64,000 nt of DNA from Bradyrhizobium sp. AZCC 1610 (GCF_036924515.1 NZ_JAZHRR010000001.1:3381001-3445000), one strand, 5' to 3'. Counted from the stretch's first letter, positions 15,615-24,164 are shown. The notes: a model not told the origin generated them from the sequence alone. Numbers and translations: made by a program.

Positions 15615-16748
15615 CTAGCGCGGCGGTATATCGCCCTTCGCCCAACCGGCGCGCGTACGTTCGCGGAAGCTGGCAAAAATTCCCTGTGAAATCGCTTCGC
15701 GCATGCCCCGCATCAGGTGCTGGTAATACGCCACGTTGATTTCCGACAGCAGCATCGCGCCGAGCGTCTCGCCCGACCGCACCAGATGATGCAGATAGGC
15801 GCGGGAATAGTCGCGCGTCGCGGGCCATTCGCTTTCCTCATCGAGCGGCCGCGGATCATCGGCATGGCGGGCGTTGCGCAGGTTGATCTGGCCGAACCGG
15901 GTGAACGCCATGCCATGACGCCCATTCCGGGTCGGCATCACGCAGTCGAACATGTCGATGCCGCGGGCCACGCTTTCCAGCAGGTCCTCCGGCGTGCCGA
16001 CACCCATAAGATAGCGCGGACGATCGGCAGGCAGCGCCGGCGCGGTTTCCTCGACCATCGCAAGCATCACCGCCTGCGGCTCGCCGACCGCGAGCCCGCC
16101 GATCGCGTAGCCGTGGAAGCCGATCTCGACCAGTCCGCGCGCATTGATATGTCGCATCGCGGGAATGTCGCCGCCCTGCACGATGCCGAACAGCATGTAA
16201 CCATCGGGCGCGGTCTCGAACGCCCGCTTGCTGCGCTCGGCCCAGCGCAGCGACAGCCGCATCGCGCGCTCGATGTCGTCGCGCGTAGCCGGCAGCCGGA
16301 CGCACTCGTCCATCTGCATGGCGATGTCGGCGCCGAGCAGCCGCTGCACCTCGATCGAACGCTCCGGCGACAGCTCGACCTTGGCGCCGTCGATATGCGA
16401 ACGGAAGGTCACGGCCTTCTCGCTCACCTTGCGCAGATCCGACAGCGACATCACCTGGAAGCCGCCGGAGTCCGTCAGCATCGGGCCGTTCCAGCCGGTG
16501 AAGGTCTGCAGGCCCCCCAGTGCGGCGATCCGCTCGGCGCCCGGCCGCAGCATCAGATGATAGGTGTTGCCGAGCACGATGTCGGCGCCGGCATCGCGCA
16601 CCTCGCGCCAGTGCATGCCCTTCATCGCCCCCGCGGTGCCGACCGGCATGAAGGCCGGCGTGTGCACCATGCCGTGCGGCGTGGTGAGACGGCCGGTGCG
16701 GGCTGCGCCATTGGTGGCGAGCAATTCGAAATGATTGGGAAGACTCAT
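15615..16748 (-). CDS. tgt: Queuine tRNA-ribosyltransferase lacking the zinc ligands
   Basis: The 377-residue product exchanges guanine 34 for preQ1 in tRNAs with a GUN anticodon. Family motifs are strong: [12 protein letters not shown] with the base-recognising Asp93, IVQGGD, and [17 protein letters not shown] with the nucleophile Asp. In E. coli Tgt a CxCxxC plus a later His bind structural zinc. Here these positions read Ser306, Trp308, Thr311 (EESEWPAT) and Ile337 (LSEINVA), while flanking residues ([11 protein letters not shown]) are conserved. The start at 16748 gives the family N-terminus [11 protein letters not shown]. queA lies 6 kb away on the same strand, separated by an accessory block. 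Confidence 0.92.
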   Translation of the reverse strand: MSLPNHFELLATNGAARTGRLTTPHGMVHTPAFMPVGTAGAMKGMHWREVRDAGADIVLGNTYHLMLRPGAERIAALGGLQTFTGWNGPMLTDSGGFQVMSLSDLRKVSEKAVTFRSHIDGAKVELSPERSIEVQRLLGADIAMQMDECVRLPATRDDIERAMRLSLRWAERSKRAFETAPDGYMLFGIVQGGDIPAMRHINARGLVEIGFHGYAIGGLAVGEPQAVMLAMVEETAPALPADRPRYLMGVGTPEDLLESVARGIDMFDCVMPTRNGRHGMAFTRFGQINLRNARHADDPRPLDEESEWPATRDYSRAYLHHLVRSGETLGAMLLSEINVAYYQHLMRGMREAISQGIFASFRERTRAGWAKGDIPPR

Positions 16749-16851
16749 GGCGCTGCTTATTGCGTGCCGGGAACGGCCAATCAACCGCCCAGTGCGGGCG
16801 CTCCGACCAGTCCGTGCCCCACGCCGGACACAATTAGCCCTCGCTTGTTAA

Positions 16852-16876
16852 ATAAAACGATACCGTATAGTTTTAT
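16852..16876. promoter_or_regulatory. 25-bp palindrome, candidate TetR operator upstream of the patatin gene
   Basis: ATAAAACGATAC-C-GTATAGTTTTAT is a 25-bp inverted repeat with a single mismatched pair in its arms. It lies 77 bases before the patatin-like gene and 104 bases from the tgt start. The core matches the palindrome at 19276-19300 behind the TetR gene. The local AT-rich sequence suits a promoter. Confidence 0.7.
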
Positions 16877-16952
16877 AAATGGGGCAGGACGGACGCCGCT
16901 GGCGATGAGGCCGGCGGCGGCAAGTGCGTGTGTACACGGTAACTGACGACGA

Positions 16953-18131
16953 ATGCCCTCCCCCTCTTTCCTGACTGGATCAATCCTCTCCGACAGCCGG
17001 ATCAGGAGGACAGGCTCACGCCTGCTCAGGTCGGCCGTCTTGCTGTGCAGCCTCGCGCTAGCCGCCTGCACGTCGCTGCCGCGGACGCCCTACAGCGCTG
17101 CGGATGCCTCAGGCTCCCGCGTGCTCGATATCGACGGCCTGCGGCGCTACACCGACGAACCCGTCACAAAATTCCGTTTCGAGAAAGACGACCTCTCCTC
17201 CACCAGGACCTATCTCGCGCTCTCCGGCGGCGGCGCCGATGGCGCCTATGGCGTGGGCGTGTTGAACGGCTGGACCGCGGCCGGCACCCGCCCGGCCTTC
17301 TCGGTCGTCTCGGGCGTAAGCACCGGCGGCCTGATTGCGCCGTTTGCGTTTCTCGGGCCCCAATACGACGACACGCTGAGGGAGGTCTACACCAGCGGGA
17401 TAGCTTCGAGCCTGCTCAATGATCCCAGCATCATCCGCGTGCTGTTCGGATCCGGCCTGTTCGGCAATACGCGACTGCGCGAGCTGGTGGCCCGCTATGT
17501 CGGGCCGGAGATCCTGGCCGCCGTCGCCCGCGAGAATGCCAAGGGCCGAAAGCTGCTGGTGGTGACGACCGATCTCGACACCCAACGCACGGTCGTTTGG
17601 GACATGGGGAAAATCGCCGCAGTCGGTTCGCCCGAGGCGCTGCGCCTGTTCCGCGACGTGATGGCGGCCTCCGCCAGCATTCCCCTGGTGTTCCCGCCGA
17701 TCCTGATCGAAGCCGAGGGCCAAGGCCGGCGCTTTGAGGAGATGCATGTCGACGGCGGCGTGACCGCTCCGGTCCTGACGCTGCCGGATGCCCTGCTCTT
17801 CCAGGGACGTCTGCCCGGAAACATCCGGATGAACATCTACATCCTCGTCAACAAGAAGCTCGAACGAACTTTTGAGCTCGTGCCCAACAGCACGATCGAC
17901 GTCGCCTCACGCAGCCTGTCGTCGATCACCCAGTCCCAGACGCGCTCGGTCATCTTCTCGACCTACGATTTCGCCAAGCGCAATAGGTGGGGCTTCCATC
18001 TGTCCTACATCGCGCGCGACTATCCCGCATCGCACTCAGAGGGATTCGACACCGCCTATATGCGCGCCCTTTATCAGCATGGCTACGAGAAGGCTGCGTC
18101 GGGCCGCGCCTGGACCTCGATGCTTCCGTGA
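16953..18131 (+). CDS. Patatin-like phospholipase, predicted lipoprotein
   Basis: The 392-residue product has a lipoprotein signal with lipobox LALAAC (Cys39). The patatin domain follows: oxyanion loop LSGGGADGAYGVGVL, nucleophile Ser in SGVSTGGL and catalytic Asp in HVDGGV. The enzyme would hydrolyse lipid acyl esters at the outer or inner envelope face. A beta-rich C-terminal region ends at WTSMLP. Its promoter region holds a palindrome shared with the PepSY gene that follows TetR, so control by that TetR is likely. The 39-residue leader is long for a lipoprotein; a later start is possible. Confidence 0.85.
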   Translation: MPSPSFLTGSILSDSRIRRTGSRLLRSAVLLCSLALAACTSLPRTPYSAADASGSRVLDIDGLRRYTDEPVTKFRFEKDDLSSTRTYLALSGGGADGAYGVGVLNGWTAAGTRPAFSVVSGVSTGGLIAPFAFLGPQYDDTLREVYTSGIASSLLNDPSIIRVLFGSGLFGNTRLRELVARYVGPEILAAVARENAKGRKLLVVTTDLDTQRTVVWDMGKIAAVGSPEALRLFRDVMAASASIPLVFPPILIEAEGQGRRFEEMHVDGGVTAPVLTLPDALLFQGRLPGNIRMNIYILVNKKLERTFELVPNSTIDVASRSLSSITQSQTRSVIFSTYDFAKRNRWGFHLSYIARDYPASHSEGFDTAYMRALYQHGYEKAASGRAWTSMLP

Positions 18132-18471
18132 GCCACGCAGGACGGGACGATGACCTGCTTGGACGATATGGCCAATTCGGCGGGAGGGCATGGGCGAGCT
18201 GTCGCGTGACATTTCATCCTCCGTATCCCGGACGCGACGCGGCACCATCAGAGCGTTTACGCGCGTCTTCGACACGCTATGGTGACGCGGCGCAGAGCCG
18301 GGACCCATCGCAACATAGTGGGCCCCGGATCAGCAGCGCACCACGCCGCCAAGACGCGGCGCGCTGCGCAGCATCCGGGGAACGGAGAGCGGTTTCGGCC
18401 AGATTCGCCATGACGTCCCTCTTGCTGCGCGTTATAGAGCATTGACTGATATCACGACCGCGCAGGAATCA
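18132..18471. other. Intergenic region with repeat remnant
   Basis: 340 bases between the patatin and TetR genes. It holds the repeat listed at 18285-18385 and no convincing gene. I see no copy of the TetR-type palindrome directly before tetR, so autoregulation through that site is not evident. Confidence 0.4.
18285..18385. repeat. Bradyrhizobium-type intergenic palindromic repeat
   Basis: GCGGCGCAGAGCCGGGACCC at the left and GCGCGCTGCGCAGCATCCGG at the right are halves of an imperfect inverted element. The middle reads TGGGCCCCGGATCAGCAGCGCACC. This GGGCCCCGG/GCGGCGCACC pattern is widespread between genes in this group. Confidence 0.5.
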
Positions 18472-19218
18472 ATGGGCATGGGATTGACTGCGGCCAAGGC
18501 CAAACCGGCAAGACGAGACGTCCCGAAGTCGCGTGGCGGCCGGCCGACGAAAAGCGGCGCCATCGAGCGCGATCAGCGGCTGATCGAAGTTGCCACCCGT
18601 CTTTTTTTGGACCGGGGCTACGATGCGACCTCGCTTGATGCGGTTGCGGAAGCAGCCCGGGTCAGCAAGCCCACCGTCTATTCGCGCTACGGCGACAAGC
18701 GCGGGCTGTTTGCGGAGGTGCTGAGGCGCGAGATTGCGCGCTGGCTTGCGCCGCTTGCTGAAGCGGCGGAGGCGCAGATCACGCGTGCCTCGGACATTTC
18801 GGTCGAGCAGCGCCTGATAGAGGTCGGGCGCGAGATGCTGACGTTCACCTGCGGACCCGATGCCGTCGCGTTCAGCCGCATGATGACGTCACAGGCCATC
18901 AACTTTCCCGACATTGCCAAACTTGGCAAGGAAGAAGGCTGGTTGAAGGCCGTTTCCACGACCGCGCGCTTCTTTGATCGTTTGGTCGCACAGGGCGCTA
19001 TGGACGTCGAGGATACCGGCATCGCGGCTGAGGTCTTTCTCGACGTGGTCGTCGGTCACACCCACCGCATGGCGACGTTCGGAACGCCGCTGGAGATGAA
19101 GTTCGCCGAAAAACGCATGCGATCGGCGATCAGGCTGTTCCTTGCCGGCGCGCTTGGACCATCGAGCCGCGTTCAGTCCATCCCCAAGGGAACCATTCGG
19201 CGGCGCCCTTCCCGCTGA
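18472..19218 (+). CDS. TetR/AcrR-family transcriptional regulator
   Basis: The 248-residue product has a basic N-terminal arm (RDVPKSRGGRPTK) and a TetR helix-turn-helix at residues of about 45-85 (LFLDRGYDATSLDAVA and VSKPTVYSRYGDKRGLF). The ligand domain is all-helical, with the C-terminal TetR_C-like pattern of AefR-type members. The ATG at 18472 was chosen because AGGAATC lies just upstream; a TTG at 18442 is the alternative. Both neighbours (patatin lipoprotein and PepSY protein) carry the same 25-bp palindrome before them, which points to a local regulon. Confidence 0.85.
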   Translation: MGMGLTAAKAKPARRDVPKSRGGRPTKSGAIERDQRLIEVATRLFLDRGYDATSLDAVAEAARVSKPTVYSRYGDKRGLFAEVLRREIARWLAPLAEAAEAQITRASDISVEQRLIEVGREMLTFTCGPDAVAFSRMMTSQAINFPDIAKLGKEEGWLKAVSTTARFFDRLVAQGAMDVEDTGIAAEVFLDVVVGHTHRMATFGTPLEMKFAEKRMRSAIRLFLAGALGPSSRVQSIPKGTIRRRPSR

Positions 19219-19275
19219 CAATTCCGTGAGAACGGAAGTTTCACGTGCTTTACGCCATGCCGGCATCTTGACCCA

Positions 19276-19300
19276 ACAAAACGATACGGTATGGTTTTGT
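19276..19300. promoter_or_regulatory. 25-bp palindrome, second candidate TetR operator
   Basis: ACAAAACGATAC-G-GTATGGTTTTGT is a 25-bp inverted repeat with one mismatched arm pair, 58 bases after the tetR stop and 187 bases before the PepSY start. With the site at 16852 it shares AAAACGATAC, then one variable base, GTAT, one base, and GTTTT. A single flanking base extends the symmetry to 27. Confidence 0.7.
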
Positions 19301-19385
19301 TATGAGCGGAGTGCGGGTCCTGCTTTCACCAGTCCCAGCGGCTCGCGCCGCTTCGATCGCCGCAAACCGCCGTTTGCAGCGTTCC

Positions 19386-19421
19386 GCGGCCGACCCCGTA
19401 TGCCTCCAAGGGGTCGGCCGC
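19386..19421 (+). promoter_or_regulatory. Strong 12-bp hairpin in the PepSY gene leader
   Basis: GCGGCCGACCCC (19386-19397) pairs perfectly with GGGGTCGGCCGC (19410-19421) around a 12-base loop. It has no U-tract, so it is not a simple terminator. It lies between the second palindrome and the gene start, in the presumed 5' UTR. Confidence 0.6.
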
Positions 19422-19486
19422 GCTTTCCTAGAGACGATCCGGCCCGTCCGCCAGCAGAGACAGGCTCTAAGATGGAGACTGCAAAC

Positions 19487-20089
19487 ATGCGTACGCCCCG
19501 TTGGAGACAGTTGCTTGCAATCGTCCTGGTGGCGATCATCCTCCCTGCCCCGGTCCATGCCAACGCGTCGTCGACCGACGAGCAAGCCTCGCTCCGCAAT
19601 GAAGCCGGCGATGGCGCCGCGTCCGACCAGCAGGCGGTCAGCCGCGAGCTCGCGATTTTCCGCGGGTCGGCCGTCTCGCTGAGCCAGGCGATGGCCATCG
19701 CCGAAGCCCTGCATACCGGCGCGACGACCGCCGATGTCAGCTTCGACGGCGCGTCGGATTCACCGGTCTACCGGGTAAAGACCCTTCACAACGACCGCAT
19801 CTGGCAACACGCCATCGACGCCACGACTGGCAAGATTGTCGGCGGCGAAGCCGCTCTGCCCCTGAAGGAGCTCGATGCCGAGGACCGCAGCAACCTCGTT
19901 GCACTCAAAACGATCCGGCACCGCTTGGCGGATGCCGTTCGCGTGGCCGAGCGCGCGGCGTCGGGCAAGGCTGTCAGCGGCGGCCTGATCCGCGAACGCG
20001 GCCGGCTGAATTTCGCGATCGTCGTCATGAGTGGCAGCGACCTGAAGGAGGTCATCCTCGAGCCTCATGGCGGTGCCGGCCGGCGATGA
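19487..20089 (+). CDS. Secreted PepSY-domain protein
   Basis: The 200-residue product has a signal peptide (MRTPRWRQLLAIVLVAII, cleavage near VHAN). A PepSY domain sits at residues of about 65-120 (LSQAMAIAEALHTG, then PVYRVKTLHNDRIWQHAIDAT with TGKIVGG), and a second, weaker repeat follows. PepSY proteins are periplasmic and often inhibit or bind proteases or sense membrane stress. GGAG precedes the ATG at 19487; another ATG lies five codons upstream. The candidate TetR operator and a strong hairpin are upstream. Confidence 0.8.
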   Translation: MRTPRWRQLLAIVLVAIILPAPVHANASSTDEQASLRNEAGDGAASDQQAVSRELAIFRGSAVSLSQAMAIAEALHTGATTADVSFDGASDSPVYRVKTLHNDRIWQHAIDATTGKIVGGEAALPLKELDAEDRSNLVALKTIRHRLADAVRVAERAASGKAVSGGLIRERGRLNFAIVVMSGSDLKEVILEPHGGAGRR

Positions 20090-20166
20090 CCGGACCCGTC
20101 AGTAGCAACCCGGATGAGGCTAAAGCCCGTTGACGGCGGCGCCAAGCTGCCGCATAAGTCCGCGCC

Positions 20167-20238
20167 ATGACGACTTCGACCAAAGCGACCGCGAAAACCA
20201 AAGCACCCTCTGGGGGCTCGGGAGCCGTGCGCGCGTAG
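20167..20238 (+). CDS. Threonine/lysine-rich leader peptide of asd
   Basis: A 23-codon frame starts MTTSTKATAKTK and ends PSGGSGAVRA. Thr is at positions 2, 3, 5, 8 and 11 and Lys at 6, 10 and 12, so eight of the first twelve residues are amino acids made through Asd. The RNA shows three competing pairings. AGCACCC (20202-20208) pairs with GGGGGCT (20212-20218). GGGGCT can pair instead with AGCCCC (20265-20270). AGCCCCG also forms the terminator with CGGGGCT. Ribosome stalling on Thr or Lys codons would favour the antiterminator. A Shine-Dalgarno is not obvious. Confidence 0.7.
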   Translation: MTTSTKATAKTKAPSGGSGAVRA

Positions 20239-20263
20239 TCGAACGATCGCATTATCTGAACCG

Positions 20264-20295
20264 AAGCCCCGCCTGAAAAGGACCGGGGCTTTTTT
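20264..20295 (+). terminator. Attenuator terminator before asd
   Basis: AAGCCCCG (20264-20271) pairs with CGGGGCTT (20284-20291), followed by a run of T to 20295. It lies 42 bases before the asd GTG and 26 bases after the leader stop. It therefore ends transcripts before asd rather than after a full gene. Confidence 0.8.
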
Positions 20296-20336
20296 ATTGC
20301 CCGCAGCGTTGATGCTTAACCAAAGAGGATAGACCC

Positions 20337-21362
20337 GTGAGCCACGAACCCGTTGTTGCCATTGCCGGCGTAACCGGAGCTGTCGGCGCCGAATTCATCG
20401 CCACCATGGACAGGCGCGCCTTCCCGGTCGGCAAGCTCAAGGCGCTGGCCAGCGCCCGCTCGGCGGGCAAGACCATCGACTTCCGGGGCAAAAAGATCGT
20501 GATCGAGGAGCTCACCGAGCAGTCGTTCGAGGGTGTCGACATCGCGCTGTTCTCGGCCGGCGGCGGCATTTCGCGCAAGTTCGCACCGGCCGCCGTGAAG
20601 GCCGGCGCCATCGTGATCGACAATTCCTCCGCCTTCCGGATGGACCCGAACGTGCCGCTGGTGATCCCGGAGATCAATGCGGGCCGCATCCGGGAGCACA
20701 AGGGCATCATCGCCGTTCCGAACTGCTCGGCGATCACGGCGCTGGTGCCGCTGTGGCCAATCCACCGGCAAAACCGCATCAAGCGCATGATCGTATCGAC
20801 CTATCAGGCGGCGAGCGGCGCCGGCGCGGCTGCGATGGAAGAGCTCGTGGAATCAACCCGCGCCTATCTCGACGGCCGGCCGTTCACGCCAAAGGTGATC
20901 CCGCTCCCCTACGCCTTCAACGTCTTCAGCCACAACACGGCGATCGATCCCGAGACCGGCTACAACGACGAAGAAACCAAGGTGATCAAGGAGACCCGCA
21001 AGATCTTCGAGGACGAGCGGATCGCGATCGGCGTCACCTGCGTGCGCGTGCCGGTGCTGCGCGCGCATTCCGAGGCGATCACGTTCGAATGCGAAAGGCC
21101 GATCACCGAGGACGAGGTCCGCGCCATCCTGGTCAACGCACCGGGCGTCAAGATCGTCGACGACCGCGCGAAGAATTACTTCCCGATGCCGATCGACGCG
21201 TCAGGCCAGGACGACGTTCTCGTCGGCCGTATCCGCCGAGATCTCAGCGATGCCTCAGGCCACTCGATCTCGATGTTCGTGTCAGCCGACCAGCTCCTGA
21301 AGGGCGCGGCGTTGAACGCGATCCAGATCGCGGAATTGCTGCCGCAGCGCGCGATGGCGTGA
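20337..21362 (+). CDS. asd: Aspartate-semialdehyde dehydrogenase
   Basis: The 341-residue product reduces aspartyl phosphate to aspartate semialdehyde, the branch point to lysine (and diaminopimelate), threonine and methionine. The N-terminal NADP-binding GVTGAVGAEF and catalytic Cys in VPNCSAITALVPL are present. A substrate-binding VPVLRAHSEAITFE region follows, and an SADQLLKGAALNAIQ C-terminal segment. The GTG start has AGAGGAT upstream. The leader peptide and terminator just upstream suggest transcription attenuation by Thr and Lys supply. Confidence 0.93.
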   Translation: MSHEPVVAIAGVTGAVGAEFIATMDRRAFPVGKLKALASARSAGKTIDFRGKKIVIEELTEQSFEGVDIALFSAGGGISRKFAPAAVKAGAIVIDNSSAFRMDPNVPLVIPEINAGRIREHKGIIAVPNCSAITALVPLWPIHRQNRIKRMIVSTYQAASGAGAAAMEELVESTRAYLDGRPFTPKVIPLPYAFNVFSHNTAIDPETGYNDEETKVIKETRKIFEDERIAIGVTCVRVPVLRAHSEAITFECERPITEDEVRAILVNAPGVKIVDDRAKNYFPMPIDASGQDDVLVGRIRRDLSDASGHSISMFVSADQLLKGAALNAIQIAELLPQRAMA

Positions 21363-21372
21363 GGCTTGGAAT

Positions 21373-21466
21373 CGTAGGGTGGGCAAAGCGAAGCGTGCCC
21401 ACCATTCAGATTGACGGTGCAGAAAGATGGTGGGCACGGCGCAAGTGCGCCTTTGCCCACCCTACG
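21373..21466. repeat. Palindromic intergenic repeat, family A copy 1
   Basis: CGTAGGGTGGGCAAAGCG at the left is answered by GCCTTTGCCCACCCTACG at the right, with an inner pair GTGCCCACCAT/ATGGTGGGCAC. It forms one long cruciform-like hairpin of about 94 bases between the ends of asd and the convergent dehydrogenase. A second copy is at 55492-55586. Confidence 0.85.
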
Positions 21467-21470
21467 GCAG

Positions 21471-22771
21471 CTACGCACCCGTCACGCGCCAGATGACGTT
21501 GCCGACATCATCCGCCACCAGCAGCGAGCCGTCAGGGCCGAGCGTGACGCCGACCGGTCGCCCATAGGACACTTTCTCATCCGGTGCGAGAAACCCGGTC
21601 AGAATATCCCGCGGCGGGCCGGAGGGGCGCCCGTTCTCGAACGGCACGAACACGACCGCGTAGCCGCTCAGCGTGCTGCGATTCCAGGAGCCATGCTGGC
21701 CGATGACCATGCCGTCCGGAAAGCCCGGCAGCGTGCCTGATGGCATCCAGCACAGGCCGAGCGAGGCGGATGGCCGCCGAGCGCATAGTCCGGTTGGATC
21801 GCCTTCGCGACCATGGCCGGATCCTGCGGCACGCGGTCGTCCACCGTCTGCCCCCAGTAGCAATAGGGCCAGCCGTAGAAACCGCCGTCGCGCACAGAAG
21901 TCAGATAGTCCGGCGGCGTCTCGTCGCCGAGGCCGTCGCGTTCGTTGACGACGGTCCAGAGCACGCTTGTGTTGGGCTCCCATGCGAGGCCCACGGCGTT
22001 ACGCAGGCCGCCGGCGAAGATGCGGCTCGTGCCGCCGGCTAGATCGAGCTCATAGATCGCGGCGCGGCCTTCCTCGACCTCCATGCCGCTCTCGGCGATG
22101 TTGCTGAGCGAGCCGACACCGGCATAGAGTTTTTTGCCGTCCGCGCTCGGCAGCAGGCTCCGCGTCCAGTGCCCGCTCGGCTTGAACGCCACGAGCTTAC
22201 GCCCCTCAGCCGTGATGCGGTCCGCGCCCGCGGCGTATGGAAAGGCGACCACGCCGTCGGTGTTGCCGACATAGAAGGTGTCGTCGACCAGCGCCATGCC
22301 GAACGGCTGGCTTAGCCCTTCCATGAAAATCCCGCGTCCCTCGGCAACGCCGTCACCGTCGCGATCCCTCAACAAGGTGATGCGGTCAGCGCTGACGCCC
22401 AGCGCCGCGGCCCGCCGCATCGTCGCCTGCATCGCATAGTGGAACACGTTCCTGGGCGGTCCCGCGATCTGCGTGGATTCTGCGATGAGCACGTCGCCAT
22501 TGGGCAGCACGTTGATCCAGCGCGGGTGGTCCATATCTTTCGCAAACGCGTTGACCTTGAGCCCGGGCGCCGCGGTTGGCTTCTGCCCGTCGCTCCACCC
22601 TTGCGCCGTCGGCATCTTGAGCGTCGGGATGGCACCTTGCGGCTTCGCCGCCGGAATCGCCGGCGCGTTACCCCAGGCCGGCGCGTGCGCGGATCCCTGC
22701 AGACGGCGCCACAGCAGCGCAACGGCGCCGATCAGCGCGACGACGCGCGCGAAAATGCCCGATATGTTCAT
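21471..22771 (-). pseudogene. PQQ-dependent sugar dehydrogenase-type protein, frameshifted
   Basis: The frame from the ATG 22771 (CTGGAGAAC upstream) has an N-terminal anchor (FARVVALIGAVALLW). A soluble aldose/sorbosone dehydrogenase beta-propeller follows (MDHPRWINVLPNGDVLIAES, then GLRNAVGLAWEP and NERDGLGDETPPDY). At about 21769 the sense jumps frame: PDYALGGH continues as SASLGLCWMPSGTLPGF and FVPFENGRPSGPP to the stop at 21471. One base appears to be missing after GGH. Joined length would be about 433 residues. It would be a periplasmic, membrane-anchored quinoprotein if repaired. Confidence 0.75.
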
Positions 22772-23005
22772 GAAGTTCTCCAGATGATCGCGCGCACCCT
22801 ATCCGACCGAAGGAACCGTTGGAACCTCATCGTCGAGGTACGAAAGCGCCGGCGCACGCCGCGCACGCGCGCATGGTGGCAACGGTGCAACAGCACACGT
22901 GAGATGCCTGGAAGCCGGTAGTTATACGATCTTGGCGACAGCGGCCGAATCGAGGACACAGATATTGGCGCTTTATTGTCAGAGCGCTTCCTCCCTGAAC
23001 CTTTA

Positions 23006-23032
23006 GCCCGCCCAATTGGCGGGCCCCTTTTT
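23006..23032 (+). terminator. Terminator with no obvious gene upstream
   Basis: GCCCGCC (23006-23012) pairs with GGCGGGC (23018-23024), followed by CCCTTTTT. It points along the plus strand, yet the nearest genes on both sides are on the minus strand. The interval 22772-23005 shows no supported gene, so a small RNA could be read here. Confidence 0.55.
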
Positions 23033-23056
23033 CAAGCGAAGGCGCCCGGCTTCGCC

Positions 23057-24133
23057 TCAATCCCGCGCACGAAACAGCAGGCAGGCATCGCCGTAGGAAT
23101 AGAACCGGTACCCCGCCGCAATCGCATGCGCATAAGCATTCTTCATCGTGTCGAGACCGGAAAAAGCCGACACCAGCATGAACAGCGTCGAGCGCGGCAG
23201 GTGGAAATTGGTCATGAGGATATCGACCACACGAAAGCGATAGCCCGGCGTGATGAAGATCGAGGTCTCGCCGTCGAACGGCAGGATGGTGCCGTCTTCG
23301 GTCGCAGCACTCTCCAATAGCCGCAGCGACGTGGTGCCGACAGCGATGATGCGTCCACCCTTGGCGCGCGCGGCGTTCAAGGCATCAGCGGTATCGGCCG
23401 ATATCGAACCCCACTCGGCATGCATCCGATGCTCGGACGTCTCCTCCACCTTGACCGGCAGGAAGGTCCCTGCCCCGACATGCAAGGTCAGCCGGTGCAG
23501 TTCGACGCCGCGGCGGCGCAGCGCCGCTTCCAGGTCAGGCGTGAAATGCAGTCCCGCCGTTGGGGCGGCGACGGCGCCTTCATTCGCCGCGAACATGGTC
23601 TGGTAGTCGGCGGCATCGCGATCGTCGGGCGTGCGCTTGGAAGCGATGTACGGCGGCAGCGGCGGCGTGCCGAGATCGGCGATGGCCTGATCCAGCGCCG
23701 GTCCGTGAAACGAAAACGACAGCGTAATCTCGCCCTCTTCGCCCTTGGCCTCGACCTCGGCGTCGAGATGGCCGAGCAGGCAGACCTTGCCTTCATTGCC
23801 GAAGCGAACGACGTCGGCGGGTGCGAGTTTTTTGGCGGGCTTGACCAGCGCCTGCCAGCGTGACCCGTCCAGCCGCTTGATCAATGTCGCTTCGATCTTC
23901 GGCTCGGTCTCGCGGCCGATGCGACGTCCCCTGAGCTGGGCGGAAATCACCTTGGTGTCGTTGACGACGAGCTGGTCGCCCGGCTCCAGCCATTGCGGCA
24001 GGTCGGCGACGGTGCGGTCGGACAGCGCGCCGTCGGGCTGCACGACCAGCATGCGCGCAGAATCACGCGGGCTTGCGGGCCGCAGCGCGATGCTCGTGGC
24101 GGGAAGTTCGAAGTCGAAGAGATCGGTGCGCAT
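23057..24133 (-). CDS. queA: S-adenosylmethionine:tRNA ribosyltransferase-isomerase
   Basis: The 358-residue product transfers the ribosyl moiety of SAM to preQ1-tRNA, forming epoxyqueuosine. It follows Tgt in queuosine synthesis. Family landmarks are [20 protein letters not shown] at the start, [17 protein letters not shown], a central [25 protein letters not shown] and [19 protein letters not shown]. Length is typical. It ends 13 bases short of the next gene's repeat region. In this window queA and tgt are on the same strand but split by about 6 kb of accessory genes. Confidence 0.95.
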   Translation of the reverse strand: MRTDLFDFELPATSIALRPASPRDSARMLVVQPDGALSDRTVADLPQWLEPGDQLVVNDTKVISAQLRGRRIGRETEPKIEATLIKRLDGSRWQALVKPAKKLAPADVVRFGNEGKVCLLGHLDAEVEAKGEEGEITLSFSFHGPALDQAIADLGTPPLPPYIASKRTPDDRDAADYQTMFAANEGAVAAPTAGLHFTPDLEAALRRRGVELHRLTLHVGAGTFLPVKVEETSEHRMHAEWGSISADTADALNAARAKGGRIIAVGTTSLRLLESAATEDGTILPFDGETSIFITPGYRFRVVDILMTNFHLPRSTLFMLVSAFSGLDTMKNAYAHAIAAGYRFYSYGDACLLFRARD

Positions 24134-24164
24134 GGCGCGATGCGCTCCAGCGTGGCGCAGTCAG

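Noticed and set aside
12887..16833. Long open frames antisense to MFS, ThrRS and Tgt
   Set aside because: They are Arg/Ala/Pro-rich, lack starts with ribosome sites and mirror well-conserved genes; high GC keeps antisense frames open.
18421..18471. TTG start for the TetR gene at 18442
   Set aside because: The ATG at 18472 has a better ribosome site and leaves the DNA-binding domain intact.
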